Part shown: piece by piece, positions 1 to 8,828 of the stretch
Layout: each line of letters opens with the position of its first letter
How positions within the stretch are numbered: position 1 is the first letter of the stretch
Source: Bacteroidia bacterium
GTDB taxonomy: Bacteria > Bacteroidota > Bacteroidia > Flavobacteriales > Flavobacteriaceae
Length of the DNA stretch: 64,000 nt
Direction of reading: 5' to 3'
Assembly: GCA_030431055.1 (NCBI GenBank)
Contig: JAUIJA010000003.1
Span: forward strand, 1 to 64,000
Made by a program: the position numbers and the translations under genes
The notes under the pieces: model-generated
The model's database searches: none
The model's input: the letters and a program-made list of their open reading frames with translations, nothing else
Told to the model about the DNA's origin: nothing

Positions 1-2
1 CT

Positions 3-329
3 GGTGGTGAACGAAACCGACTTCACTTGGCAATGACGCTAAAAGAAGAAGGAAATGTCTTACTTTTAGATGAACCTACGAATGATTTAGATATTAATAC
101 GCTTCGTGCATTAGAAGAAGGTTTAGAAAACTTTGCAGGTTGTGCAGTAATTATTTCGCACGATAGATGGTTTTTAGATAGAGTTTGTACGCATATCTTA
201 GCTTTTGAAGGCGATTCTCAAGTATATTTCTTCGAAGGAAGTTTTTCAGAATATGAAGAAAATAAGAAAAAACGATTAGGTAAAGAAGTTACACCAACAA
301 GAATTAAGTATAAAAAATTAATTCGATAA
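3..329 (+). CDS. ettA: EttA, energy-dependent translational throttle ABC-F ATPase (C-terminal part, cut by window edge)
   Basis: This is the last 108 residues of an ABC-F protein; the 5' part lies outside the window. The reading frame is open from the first base and begins inside the ABC signature ([11 protein letters not shown]), followed by Walker B with the catalytic Glu ([11 protein letters not shown]) and the H-loop ([12 protein letters not shown]), all of the second nucleotide-binding domain. The basic tail ending RIKYKKLIR resembles EttA C-termini. By family knowledge, EttA binds the ribosomal E site and gates entry into elongation according to the ADP/ATP ratio. It has no membrane domain, so it is not a transporter. 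A strong hairpin terminator follows at 342-372. Assignment to EttA rather than another ABC-F subgroup rests on the tail only. Confidence 0.88.
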   Translation, partial: GGERNRLHLAMTLKEEGNVLLLDEPTNDLDINTLRALEEGLENFAGCAVIISHDRWFLDRVCTHILAFEGDSQVYFFEGSFSEYEENKKKRLGKEVTPTRIKYKKLIR

Positions 330-341
330 ATAAATTGTACT

Positions 342-372
342 AAAAATCCTGATTTTTAATCAGGATTTTTTT
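342..372 (+). terminator. Intrinsic terminator after ettA
   Basis: An 8-bp inverted repeat (AATCCTGA / TCAGGATT) with a TTTTTA loop, preceded by an A run and followed by seven T. It lies 13 bp after the ettA stop and before the histidine kinase gene. Confidence 0.85.
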
Positions 373-404
373 ATTTTAGTGGTTTGTATATTTGGTTTAT
401 CCTA

Positions 405-2618
405 GTGAAACAATTTTATTTTTTACTTTTTCTACTATTTAGCACTTTAGTATTTGCTCAAGGCGAAAGTTCGTATAAATTAGAGTGTAAAAAACTTTTA
501 AAAGAATCAGGTAAAAACTTTTTGGAGTTAAAAAACGATGAATCTGTTCGTTTAGCAAATCTTGCGTTAACATTGGCTTCTACTAATAAAGATTATGAAT
601 TTGAAGCCAAAGCTTATAATTTAATCGGGTTGAATTATGTTGATTTTTCCGATGTAAATAAAGCAATTGATGTTTATAAAAAAGGATTAGTTAGTGCCAA
701 TAAAACTAAAAATGACACTATAAAAGGTTGGTTAACAAATAATTTAGCAAATGCTTATTGCTTTAATGAAATCGATTTTAACGAAGGAATTAAATATTAC
801 AAATTAGGACTTCAATATTCCGAAAAATTAAAAGATGATTACGAAATTGCTTTTACAAAACTGAACTTAACCAGCGCATTATTTAGAGTTTCAAATTATG
901 AAGAAGGAATTGCGTATTTAATCGATACAAAAGACTATGTTGAACTAAACGGAGATGTTGAAGCACAAATTACATTTAATTCGCTTTATGCTGATTATTA
1001 TAATAATGCTTTAAATGATTTTGATAAAGCCGATTTATACTACAAAAAAGCCTATCTTAACTCGAAAGAAAACCAAACTGAATTTATAAAATCTCACATT
1101 GCTAATTTATACCAAGATATCGCTGCTTTTTATTCTAAACACGGAAAATTTGCAGAAGCATATTCGTTTTTGCGAATGAAAGATTCTTTAAATACCGAAA
1201 TTTATAATGCCGAACGTTTAAGTAAAGTTGCAAAAGTTAGTAGCGAAGTCGATAAAAATGAAGTAGAACGCGATCTTTTAAAGGTTCAACAAGAAAAATT
1301 ATTACAAGAAGAGAAACTTAAAGACAGCAAAATAATTGTTACCCTTTTTATAGTTATTTTTTCAATTTTAATGCTTTTACTATTTTCAATGTACCGAAAC
1401 AATCGTTTACGTACAGAAAGCAACCTAGAACTTCAAAAAGCAAATAAAGAACTGATTATAGCAAAAGAAGAAGCCGAAAAAGCATCGAATATTAAATCGC
1501 AGTTTATTTCTACGATTAGTCACGAACTTCGAACACCTTTATACGGAGTTATAGGAACTACAGATATTATTGAAGAGGAACACGCCGAACTTTCTAATAG
1601 TCCGCATTTAAAGGCTTTAAAGTTTTCGGCTAATTATTTATTGTCTTTAGTAAACGATATTTTAAAAGTTTATAAAATTGAAGAAAATAAAGTCGTTTTA
1701 GAAGATAATATTTTCAATTTAGACGATATTATAGAAAGTATTCGAGAATCGTTAGAAACAATTTCAAGAAGACATAATAATAAAATTCAGGTTTTAGTAG
1801 ATAGTGCAATTCCAGAGTTTTTAATAGGTGATAAAGTTCGATTATCTCAAGTTATAATTAACTTAATGAGTAATTCTTTAAAGTTTACACACAACGGAAA
1901 AGTTATCATTAAAGCCGATTTAGATAGAGTAGAAGGAGAAAACTATTTTGTTAAGTTTAAAGTAATCGATACAGGAATAGGAATTCCAAAGAAATATCAA
2001 GCTTCAGTTTTTGAAAAATTTGTTCAAATTGAACGTAGAGAAGACGATTACCAAGGGACAGGTTTAGGTTTAACAATTGTAAAAAAACTAATTGATTTAT
2101 TCGGTGGAACAATTACTTTAGAAAGTGAAGAAGGAAAAGGAACAACATTTACATTTGATATTCCGTTTAAATCAGGTGTTGAAGATGCTAAAGAGTTCAT
2201 ACAGGAAGTAGAAGTTGATTTATCCGAATCAAAATCTTATAAGGTTTTAGTTGTTGAAGACAATAAAATAAATCAAATTGTAACTAAACGCTTACTTGAA
2301 AACCACAAATTTATATGCGAAATTGTCGATGATGGATTTCAGGCGATTGAAATTTTAGAACAACAAGAATTTGATGCTATTTTGATGGATATTAATATGC
2401 CAAAAATTAATGGTTTCGATACAACTAAAATCATCCGTAAAAAAGGGTATACAATTCCTGTAATTGCTGTTACCGCTTTTGAAAAACAAGAAATTATTGA
2501 GAGAGCTCGAGATGCTCAAATTAACGATGTTATTGCAAAACCTTTTGAAGCTTACAAGCTATTCAGAATGATTCGTAAGTATGTTGAAAACGAAGAAGAT
2601 AAAACAGGTTTACTTTAG
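405..2618 (+). CDS. TPR-containing hybrid sensor histidine kinase with C-terminal receiver domain
   Basis: A one-protein phosphorelay of about 737 residues. I chose the GTG at 405 because it gives a clean signal peptide (VKQFYFLLFLLFSTLVFAQ); a TTG at 384 would add seven residues. Next come TPR-like helical repeats in the exported part (about 30-290), a membrane span near 312-332, and a short coiled coil. HisKA carries the phospho-acceptor in ISHELRTPLYG (His about 373). HATPase_c shows an N-box (IINLMSNSLKFTH), DTGIGIP and GTGLGL. The receiver has the phospho-Asp in LMDINMP (about 662) and the conserved Lys in IAKPF. There is no DNA-binding output domain and no adjacent regulator gene, so the output partner is unknown. 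The 3' end overlaps the convergent hutG by 9 bp. The signal that the TPR region senses is not evident. Confidence 0.9.
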   Translation: MKQFYFLLFLLFSTLVFAQGESSYKLECKKLLKESGKNFLELKNDESVRLANLALTLASTNKDYEFEAKAYNLIGLNYVDFSDVNKAIDVYKKGLVSANKTKNDTIKGWLTNNLANAYCFNEIDFNEGIKYYKLGLQYSEKLKDDYEIAFTKLNLTSALFRVSNYEEGIAYLIDTKDYVELNGDVEAQITFNSLYADYYNNALNDFDKADLYYKKAYLNSKENQTEFIKSHIANLYQDIAAFYSKHGKFAEAYSFLRMKDSLNTEIYNAERLSKVAKVSSEVDKNEVERDLLKVQQEKLLQEEKLKDSKIIVTLFIVIFSILMLLLFSMYRNNRLRTESNLELQKANKELIIAKEEAEKASNIKSQFISTISHELRTPLYGVIGTTDIIEEEHAELSNSPHLKALKFSANYLLSLVNDILKVYKIEENKVVLEDNIFNLDDIIESIRESLETISRRHNNKIQVLVDSAIPEFLIGDKVRLSQVIINLMSNSLKFTHNGKVIIKADLDRVEGENYFVKFKVIDTGIGIPKKYQASVFEKFVQIERREDDYQGTGLGLTIVKKLIDLFGGTITLESEEGKGTTFTFDIPFKSGVEDAKEFIQEVEVDLSESKSYKVLVVEDNKINQIVTKRLLENHKFICEIVDDGFQAIEILEQQEFDAILMDINMPKINGFDTTKIIRKKGYTIPVIAVTAFEKQEIIERARDAQINDVIAKPFEAYKLFRMIRKYVENEEDKTGLL

Positions 2619-3650
2619 TTTTCCCAATTTACTTTTCATAAAATCTGTAATAAAATAAGAAATCAATTTTCCTGTTAAATGATTATTATTTGTTTGATCT
2701 AAATCTGGTGCACCTTCACAAATATGTAAATAAGAAGCATTTTTATGATTTCCCATAAAATTAACAAACTGTCTTGCTTGTTGCACGCTAAAACCACTCA
2801 AAGTCATTGCACTAGAGTAAACTCCAGGAATCGCGTCTAAATCTAACTCAATTCCGTAAGTATCGTTTTTTATAAAAGAATATGCTTTTTCAAGTTCGTC
2901 ATCGAAGTTTTTAGTCTTTCTAACTTCAATTTCCTCGTAAGTATTAAATTTAATTCTCTCTTTTTGCTCTTTTAAAGCATTGAATAAACCTTTAGAGTTA
3001 TAACTTTCATGTAAGCCAAAAACAAAGTAATGCTTTAAAAAACCTTCTTCAAAAGCATAAGTAAACCCGTTTCCAGAATGTCTTCCTTCTAAAATTCTAA
3101 AATCACTATGTGCATCAAAATTAATTGTATTTATAGGTTTTCCTTTGGCTAGCGCTAAACCTTTTATGTTTCCGTAAGCATTGTTATGTCCACCACCAAT
3201 TACTATCGGAATTTTTCCAGCCGAAGCAATCAAATGAACTACATGAGAAACTTCTTTATCTATTTTTGAAACTAACTTAAAAAGCTCTTTTCGGTCTTCC
3301 TTTTTTGTTGCGTCTAAATTTTCAGCTTCTTTCATAAAAGCTTCTACGTTAACTTCACCTAAAATAAGTAAATCGCTTCCTTTGCAAAATTTGTTATGCT
3401 GAATGTTTACCAAACTTTTTAAAGTACTTTTAAAAGCCGATGAAGCTCCAGCTCTACCGAAGTTAGCTCTAACTCCAATATCTTCAGAAATTCCAAGTAA
3501 AACAAAAGTTGCTAAAGAGTTTTTTAAAAAGTCTTCAAGTTTTTCATTAGGATTACCTATTTGTACCTTTTCGCCAAATTTCACTTCACCACTTCTGTAG
3601 TTGGTAATTTGTGCTAAATCGCTAGATGTGAAAGGTTTAATTGTGTTCAT
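2610..3650 (-). CDS. hutG: Formimidoylglutamase (ureohydrolase family)
   Basis: 346 residues of the arginase/agmatinase fold. By family it hydrolyses N-formimino-L-glutamate to glutamate and formamide, the last step of one histidine-degradation route, using two Mn2+. Metal-binding motifs are visible in order: GGGHNNAYGN, NFDAHSDFR and ELDLDAIPG. I chose the ATG at 3650 (MNTIKPF); a TTG at 3674 would add eight residues lying in the upstream region. The role is inferred partly from context: hutI lies about 1 kb away and hutH elsewhere in the window, while no arginine or agmatine genes are near. Arginase-like specificity cannot be excluded from sequence alone. Confidence 0.8.
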   Translation of the reverse strand: MNTIKPFTSSDLAQITNYRSGEVKFGEKVQIGNPNEKLEDFLKNSLATFVLLGISEDIGVRANFGRAGASSAFKSTLKSLVNIQHNKFCKGSDLLILGEVNVEAFMKEAENLDATKKEDRKELFKLVSKIDKEVSHVVHLIASAGKIPIVIGGGHNNAYGNIKGLALAKGKPINTINFDAHSDFRILEGRHSGNGFTYAFEEGFLKHYFVFGLHESYNSKGLFNALKEQKERIKFNTYEEIEVRKTKNFDDELEKAYSFIKNDTYGIELDLDAIPGVYSSAMTLSGFSVQQARQFVNFMGNHKNASYLHICEGAPDLDQTNNNHLTGKLISYFITDFMKSKLGKLK

Positions 3651-3706
3651 AAAATGGGCTAGTTTCACTACCAAAAATAGTGTTTTATAAATAAATTTTA
3701 GAATAA

Positions 3707-3737
3707 TTGAATAAATTGTTTTTAAATTGTATGTTTG
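3707..3737 (+). promoter_or_regulatory. Bacteroidota-type promoter of the coiled-coil membrane protein gene
   Basis: A TTG (-33) at 3707-3709, a 20-bp spacer, then a perfect TAnnTTTG (-7, TATGTTTG) at 3730-3737, about 38 bp before the ATG at 3775. This matches the sigma-A consensus known for Flavobacterium and Bacteroides. Confidence 0.6.
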
Positions 3738-3774
3738 TTAGTGAAATAACCAATTTATTATAGACTATAAACTA

Positions 3775-4665
3775 ATGGAAAACCAACAAAAACAAAAGAA
3801 TTCTGGACTTAAAACTGCGGTAATAATATTAGGATTATTGCTTTTAGGTAGTGTAGGATACATTATCAAAATGTCGATGGACAATAAAAAGGAAGTTACT
3901 GAATTAACTACTGAGAAAGATAAATTTGCTAGTGATCTAAAAGAGAACATAGCTCAATTAAAGGCATCTCAAAGTGAAAATGCTGAACTAGACGCTGAAA
4001 GACAAAAATTAATCAAAGAAAATGAAGAGCTTTTAGCTAAAGTTGAAAAAGCTGAAGGTGATGTAGCTGCAATGGCACGTTATAAAAACGAATATTTCCG
4101 TTTAAAAAGAGAAAAAGACAATTTAGTTGCTGAAATCGAATTATTAAAAGAACAAAATGTTGCTTTAACGTCTAGTTTAGACAGTACAAATGTTGTTTTA
4201 GAGTCAGAAAGACAATTTAAAGATACTTTACTAGTACAAAACGATAATTTATTTAAAACAGTAGAAAAAGGTTCTAAATTAGCAGTGTTAAACTTAAATG
4301 TACAAGCTGTTAAAGAAAGAAGTTCTGGAAAACAAATTGATACTGATAAAGCGAGTCGTGCAGATAAGTTAAAGGTAAATTTTATTATTGCTGAAAACCA
4401 AATAGCACAATCTGGAGATAGAAAATATTACGTACAAGTAATTGATAGTAAGAATAATATCTTAGGTGACAAAGAAACTATCCAAACTGGTGGAGAAGGA
4501 ATGTCATTAACGTATAGCTTTATTTCAGTTGTTAAATATGAAAATAAAACAGTAGAAGTTAAAGAAGAAATTTCTGGAGATGATTTTGAAGCTGGAACTT
4601 ACTTTGTAAATGTTTTCAATGAAAAAGGAGAAAATGTTTCTAAAACAAGTTTTTCTTTAAGATAA
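3775..4665 (+). CDS. Membrane-anchored coiled-coil protein, function unknown
   Basis: 296 residues that I do not assign to a named family. After a short Lys/Gln-rich N-terminus there is one hydrophobic span (about 13-31, TAVIILGLLLLGSVGYII), with no cleavable signal evident. Residues about 35-165 are a long heptad-like, Glu/Lys-rich coiled coil. The C-terminal 120 residues look like a small globular beta-rich domain (KYYVQVIDSKNN, GGEGMSLTYSF, GTYFVNVFNEKGENVSK). The topology fits a periplasm-facing rod with a C-terminal head. It is transcribed alone between divergent hutG and convergent hutI, with its own promoter and terminator. Proteins of this shape are sometimes labelled as chromosome-partition proteins because of the coiled coil; nothing here supports that. 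Confidence 0.8.
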   Translation: MENQQKQKNSGLKTAVIILGLLLLGSVGYIIKMSMDNKKEVTELTTEKDKFASDLKENIAQLKASQSENAELDAERQKLIKENEELLAKVEKAEGDVAAMARYKNEYFRLKREKDNLVAEIELLKEQNVALTSSLDSTNVVLESERQFKDTLLVQNDNLFKTVEKGSKLAVLNLNVQAVKERSSGKQIDTDKASRADKLKVNFIIAENQIAQSGDRKYYVQVIDSKNNILGDKETIQTGGEGMSLTYSFISVVKYENKTVEVKEEISGDDFEAGTYFVNVFNEKGENVSKTSFSLR

Positions 4666-4682
4666 TTTTAAATTAGTTAAAT

Positions 4683-4713
4683 AAAAAAAGGAGCTTTAAA
4701 AGCTCCTTTTTTT
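4683..4713 (+). terminator. Bidirectional terminator between the coiled-coil gene and hutI
   Basis: A perfect inverted repeat (AAAAAAAGGAGCTTT / AAAGCTCCTTTTTTT) with A and T runs on both sides, placed between two convergent genes. Its right edge touches the hutI stop codon. Confidence 0.85.
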
Positions 4714-5950
4714 ATTCTATAATTTCTCCATTTATCATCACATTCTCAATCAAATTGGAACCAAATTCATACGGAATTTGGTAATACGAATGAATAGGTT
4801 TTGTAATGATTAAATTTGCTTTTTTACCTTTTGTAATACTTCCCACTTCATTAGAAGCTTCCATAGCAAAAGCAGCATTTATAGTTGCAGCATTTACAGC
4901 TTCTTCTGGAGTCATTTTCATTTTTATACAAGCAGTTGCCACTACAAAATTCATGTTTCCAGATGGCGTTGTTCCAGGATTGTAATCAGTAGCTAAAGCT
5001 AAAGGTAAACCAGCATCTATCATTTTACGCGCTGGCGTATATGGAATACTAATAAAGTAAGAACAGCTTGGTAAAGCAACTGGCATAGTTTCCGAGTTTT
5101 TCAAGACTTCAATATCTTCATCAGTTACAATTTCTAAATGATCGACAGAACGCGCTCCGTGTTTCACGCAAGCTTTAATTCCGTCTATTGCGGTAAATTG
5201 GTTTACGTGGATTTTTGCAGTTAAACCATACTTTTTTCCAGCTTCTATGATTCGTTCCGTTTCTTCAACAGAAAAATAACCTGTTTCTAAAAATGCGTCA
5301 ATGTAATCGGCTAAGTTTTCTTCGGCTATTTTTGGTAACATTTCATTGATAATCAAATCGATATAAGCCGAATGGTTTTCTTTAAATTGAGTAGGGAAGG
5401 CGTGTGCTCCTAAAAATGTAGCCTTTATCGGAATATTGTAATTTTCCTTTAAACGTTTAATAACACGAAGCATTTTCAATTCGCCTTCTACTGTTAAACC
5501 ATAACCCGATTTAATTTCGATAGCACCAGTTCCTTGTTGGATAACTTCTTCTAAACGCTTTTTAGACTGCTCGTATAATTCATCTTCTGAAGTTTCATTT
5601 AAGCGTTTAGCCGAATTTAAAATTCCACCACCACGATTGGCAATTTCTTCATACGATAATCCGTTAATTCTATCTACAAACTCTTGAATTCTGTTTCCTG
5701 CGTAAACAATATGCGTGTGACTGTCAATCCATGTTGGTAAAATTACTTTTCCTTCAACATCAATAACTTCAAAATTATTTAAGTCTGGACAATCTTTCAT
5801 TTCGCCAAAGTCTTCAATTTTATCGTCATTAACAACCAAGAAAGCATTATCAATTTTAGGTAAAATCGACATTTCTTTTCCCGATACTTTTTCAATTGAA
5901 GTTTCTCTAACTTGTAGTAATTCTTTTATATTAATTAAAATGGTACGCAT
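4712..5950 (-). CDS. hutI: Imidazolonepropionase
   Basis: 412 residues of the amidohydrolase superfamily. It hydrolyses 4-imidazolone-5-propanoate to N-formimino-L-glutamate, the third step of histidine degradation and the supplier of HutG substrate. The metal-binding HxH is in DSHTHIVYAGNR, later His ligands lie in THIHVNQF-type context (KIHVNQFTA) and VDHLEIV, and the catalytic Asp in ALATDYNPGT, in the usual order and spacing. Full length for the family. It starts at an ATG at 5950, divergent from corA. It is not in one operon with hutG: an unrelated gene on the opposite strand lies between them. Confidence 0.93.
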   Translation of the reverse strand: MRTILINIKELLQVRETSIEKVSGKEMSILPKIDNAFLVVNDDKIEDFGEMKDCPDLNNFEVIDVEGKVILPTWIDSHTHIVYAGNRIQEFVDRINGLSYEEIANRGGGILNSAKRLNETSEDELYEQSKKRLEEVIQQGTGAIEIKSGYGLTVEGELKMLRVIKRLKENYNIPIKATFLGAHAFPTQFKENHSAYIDLIINEMLPKIAEENLADYIDAFLETGYFSVEETERIIEAGKKYGLTAKIHVNQFTAIDGIKACVKHGARSVDHLEIVTDEDIEVLKNSETMPVALPSCSYFISIPYTPARKMIDAGLPLALATDYNPGTTPSGNMNFVVATACIKMKMTPEEAVNAATINAAFAMEASNEVGSITKGKKANLIITKPIHSYYQIPYEFGSNLIENVMINGEIIE

Positions 5951-6020
5951 AAAAATAAATTTCTGTAAAAATAAGTCCGAATTTTAAAAACTCCTATCTT
6001 TATAGTAAAAATTAGACATT

Positions 6021-7094
6021 TTGAGAAAGATTAAATATAAAAAAGGGCAAAAGTATCACAACCAATCGTATGAATACACAGGTATTTATACAGATAAGGA
6101 AACCGAAATGCAATTGTTTATTTATGATGAAGAAAATGTCACAGAGTTTCAAGCTATTAAAGTTGATGATTTTATAAAAAATAAAAGTGAGAAAAAGAAT
6201 AATTGGCTTAATCTACATGGTTTAACAAACATTTCTCTGATTAAAGATTTAGCTGAAAAGTTAAAATTAAACAGTTTAATTGTTTCTGATATTTTAAACA
6301 TTGCCAGAGGAACGCGATTAGATGAATTAGATGAATGTTTGTTTTTTAGTGTTAAATCTATTTTACCAAATGAAAATGATAAGAAAACTATTAGAATAGA
6401 GCAAATTAGCTTTTTAATTCACGATAATTTATTGGTTTCCTTTCAAGAAAAAAGAGGCGATTTTTTTACACATATTAGAGAAAGACTTAGAACAAATTCT
6501 GGAATTGTTCGCAAGAAAAAAGTTGATTATTTATTGTATTTAATGCTTGATGCTATTCTTGAAAACTATTACATTACAATTGATGACAAAGAAAATGAAA
6601 TTGAACAATTATTAGCTTTATCAAAAACATCTGATGATCCAAAAATTGTGGCTGATATTGAACGCAACAGAGAAATCTTCTATTTGCTCAAGCGATCGCT
6701 TTTGCCTTTAAAAGATGCATTATTTACGATTAAAACGATCAAAGAAGACGATGAGTTTAACAGTATTGAACCTTCAAATTTTGTGTTTTTTAGTCGATTG
6801 CATCAAAAGACAATTGAGTTGCTCGAACAAATTGATTACGACATGACTTCGCTTGATAGTGCTAGTAATTTTTATTACACTACTCAAGGTCATAAAATGA
6901 ACGAAGTAATGAAAACCTTAACGGTTATTTCTTCTGTTTTTTTACCCTTAACGTTTATTGCTGGAATTTACGGAATGAATTTTCATTACATGCCAGAGTT
7001 AAATGAACATTATGGCTATTTTATTGTACTGGGAATTATGTTTTTAATCGTTTTACTAATGCTTTTCTATTTTAAACGTAAAAAATGGTTTTAA
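6021..7094 (+). CDS. corA: CorA-family magnesium/cobalt transporter
   Basis: 357 residues. It has a large cytoplasmic N-terminal funnel domain and two C-terminal membrane helices joined by the signature GMNFHYMPE, in which GMN forms the selectivity filter of the pentameric channel. The protein ends in a basic KRKKWF tail, as in many CorA proteins. The start is a TTG at 6021 (read MRKIKYKKG); the first in-frame ATG is about 29 residues later and would cut into the conserved N-terminal domain. It is divergent from hutI, and its stop overlaps the convergent fumC stop by 4 bp, so no separate terminator lies between them. Substrate (Mg2+, Co2+ or Ni2+) cannot be fixed from sequence. Confidence 0.9.
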   Translation: MRKIKYKKGQKYHNQSYEYTGIYTDKETEMQLFIYDEENVTEFQAIKVDDFIKNKSEKKNNWLNLHGLTNISLIKDLAEKLKLNSLIVSDILNIARGTRLDELDECLFFSVKSILPNENDKKTIRIEQISFLIHDNLLVSFQEKRGDFFTHIRERLRTNSGIVRKKKVDYLLYLMLDAILENYYITIDDKENEIEQLLALSKTSDDPKIVADIERNREIFYLLKRSLLPLKDALFTIKTIKEDDEFNSIEPSNFVFFSRLHQKTIELLEQIDYDMTSLDSASNFYYTTQGHKMNEVMKTLTVISSVFLPLTFIAGIYGMNFHYMPELNEHYGYFIVLGIMFLIVLLMLFYFKRKKWF

Positions 7095-8476
7095 ATCATA
7101 TCGTTTGGATTAACCCACTTATCAAATTCTTCAGAAGTTACATAACCTAATGTGATTGCAGCTTCTTTTAAAGTTGTATTTTCTTTATGCGCTTTTTGTG
7201 CAATCTCAGCGGCTTTGTAGTATCCAATTTTTGTATTTAAAGCAGTAACTAGCATTAACGAATTTGAAACCAATTCGTTTATTCTCTTCTCATTAGCTTG
7301 AATTCCTTTTACACAATGTTCGTTAAACGAATTGCATGCATCGCCTAATAATTCTGCCGATTGTAAAAAGTTAGCTATAATTACAGGTTTGTAAACATTC
7401 AACTCAAATTGACCTTGACTTGCAGCAAAAGTAATAGTGGCGTCGTTTCCAATAATTTGACTACAAACCATGGTTAAAGCTTCAACTTGTGTAGGATTTA
7501 CTTTTCCAGGCATTATAGAAGAACCTGGTTCGTTTTCGGGCAAAAATAATTCAGCTAAACCAGAACGTGGACCAGAACCCATTAATCGAATATCATTGGC
7601 TATTTTAAATAAAGAAATCGCCAATTGCTTTAATGCCGAATGGATTTCTACAATGGCATTGTGTGCTGAAAGCGCTTCAAATTTATTTGGAGCCGTTACA
7701 AATGGAAGTTGGGTAATTTCAGCGATATTTTGAGCTACTAAAACATCAAAATTTTCTGGAGCATTTAAACCTGTTCCAACAGCTGTTCCGCCAAGTGCTA
7801 ATTCTGATAAAGAATGTAAACTTTTTTGAAGTGAAACAATTCCGTTTTGAATAAGTTTTGCATAACCTGAAAATTCTTGACCAAGTGTAAGTGGAGTAGC
7901 ATCCATTAAATGCGTTCGGCCAATTTTGATAATATTTTCAAATTCTTCTGATTTTGAAATAAACACAGCTAATAGTTTTTCTAATGCTGGAATGGTATGA
8001 TACACCAACTTTTGATACGCTGCAATATGCATCGCAGTAGGAAAGGTGTCATTAGAAGATTGTGATTTGTTTACATCGTCATTGGCTTTTATTATTAGTT
8101 CATCTTTGCCAATTTCTCTTCCTGATAGTTGTTGCGCTCTATTAGCAATAACTTCGTTTACGTTCATATTGGTTTGCGTTCCAGAACCTGTTTGCCAAAT
8201 TACAAGTGGAAATTGGTCATTGTGTTTTTCGTCTAAAATTTCTTCACAAACTTGAGCGATTAATTTTGCTTTTTCAGATGAAAGAATTCCAAGATTTGCA
8301 TTTGTAATTGCTGCCGCTTTTTTAAGTACGGCATACGCTTTTATAACATCGAAAGGCATCGAAGCTTGCGGGCCAATTTTAAAATTATTTCGGGAACGTT
8401 CTGTTTGTGCGCCCCAAAGTTTATCGGAAGGAACTTGTACTTTTCCAAGTGTGTCTTTCTCAATTCGGTAATTCAT
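7091..8476 (-). CDS. fumC: Fumarate hydratase, class II
   Basis: 461 residues of the aspartase/fumarase superfamily. It interconverts fumarate and L-malate in the citric-acid cycle and needs no iron-sulfur cluster. Visible signatures are the superfamily loop [37 protein letters not shown] and [10 protein letters not shown] with the catalytic His. The length is normal for FumC. It sits alone between corA (convergent) and a small membrane-protein gene (divergent). Aspartate ammonia-lyase is the nearest alternative, but the tetrameric FumC pattern fits well. Confidence 0.95.
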   Translation of the reverse strand: MNYRIEKDTLGKVQVPSDKLWGAQTERSRNNFKIGPQASMPFDVIKAYAVLKKAAAITNANLGILSSEKAKLIAQVCEEILDEKHNDQFPLVIWQTGSGTQTNMNVNEVIANRAQQLSGREIGKDELIIKANDDVNKSQSSNDTFPTAMHIAAYQKLVYHTIPALEKLLAVFISKSEEFENIIKIGRTHLMDATPLTLGQEFSGYAKLIQNGIVSLQKSLHSLSELALGGTAVGTGLNAPENFDVLVAQNIAEITQLPFVTAPNKFEALSAHNAIVEIHSALKQLAISLFKIANDIRLMGSGPRSGLAELFLPENEPGSSIMPGKVNPTQVEALTMVCSQIIGNDATITFAASQGQFELNVYKPVIIANFLQSAELLGDACNSFNEHCVKGIQANEKRINELVSNSLMLVTALNTKIGYYKAAEIAQKAHKENTTLKEAAITLGYVTSEEFDKWVNPNDMI

Positions 8477-8530
8477 AACATGAAATTTTATTAAAGTTAG
8501 CCATTTTCTGAAAGAATTTCTGTTATAGAA

Positions 8531-8561
8531 TTGTAAAAAATAAATTTAACTTCTATCTTTG
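8531..8561 (+). promoter_or_regulatory. Bacteroidota-type promoter of the 55-residue membrane protein gene
   Basis: A TTG at 8531-8533, a 20-bp spacer, then TATCTTTG at 8554-8561, about 28 bp before the ATG at 8590. It supports the reality of this short gene. Confidence 0.6.
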
Positions 8562-8589
8562 ACTCGAATTCATATAAATTCCGGAAAAC

Positions 8590-8757
8590 ATGTTTGAATT
8601 TCAACAGTATTTAGGTTTTTTACTTTTCTTAACCATTTTAACGATTGGTTTTTGGTTAATGATTTTCTTAGCATCTTTCGTTCCTTATTGGATTGGTGGA
8701 GCTATCAATGAATTAATCAAAGAGAAAAGAGCTAAAAACAGAGAAAACGAAGAATAA
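8590..8757 (+). CDS. Small single-span membrane protein (55 residues), function unknown
   Basis: A short gene beginning MFEFQQYLGF and ending KNRENEE. A hydrophobic segment covers about residues 8-37 (LGFLLFLTILTIGFWLMIFL), followed by a short charged tail rich in Lys, Arg and Glu that is probably cytoplasmic. Support comes from a good promoter motif 28 bp upstream and a strong terminator 21 bp downstream, giving a complete monocistronic unit. I do not recognise the family and infer no function. Confidence 0.7.
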   Translation: MFEFQQYLGFLLFLTILTIGFWLMIFLASFVPYWIGGAINELIKEKRAKNRENEE

Positions 8758-8777
8758 TTTTTTCGTAACTCACTACT

Positions 8778-8810
8778 AAAAAAGGACTACAATTATTGTA
8801 GTCCTTTTTT
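8778..8810 (+). terminator. Bidirectional terminator between the small membrane gene and the receptor gene
   Basis: An 11-bp inverted repeat (AAGGACTACAA / TTGTAGTCCTT) with an A-run before and a T-run after, so it can serve both convergent genes. Confidence 0.88.
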
Positions 8811-8828
8811 ATGTTTTAGATTATTGGT

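Noticed and set aside
4683..4713. Several short GC-rich hairpins followed by T-runs considered as CRISPR-like or mobile repeats
   Set aside because: Each has a different stem sequence and lies just after a stop codon or tRNA, so they are ordinary intrinsic terminators; no repeated spacers exist in the window.
7470..8255. Antisense frames within fumC
   Set aside because: fumC is full length with all catalytic motifs; the antisense frames have no independent support.
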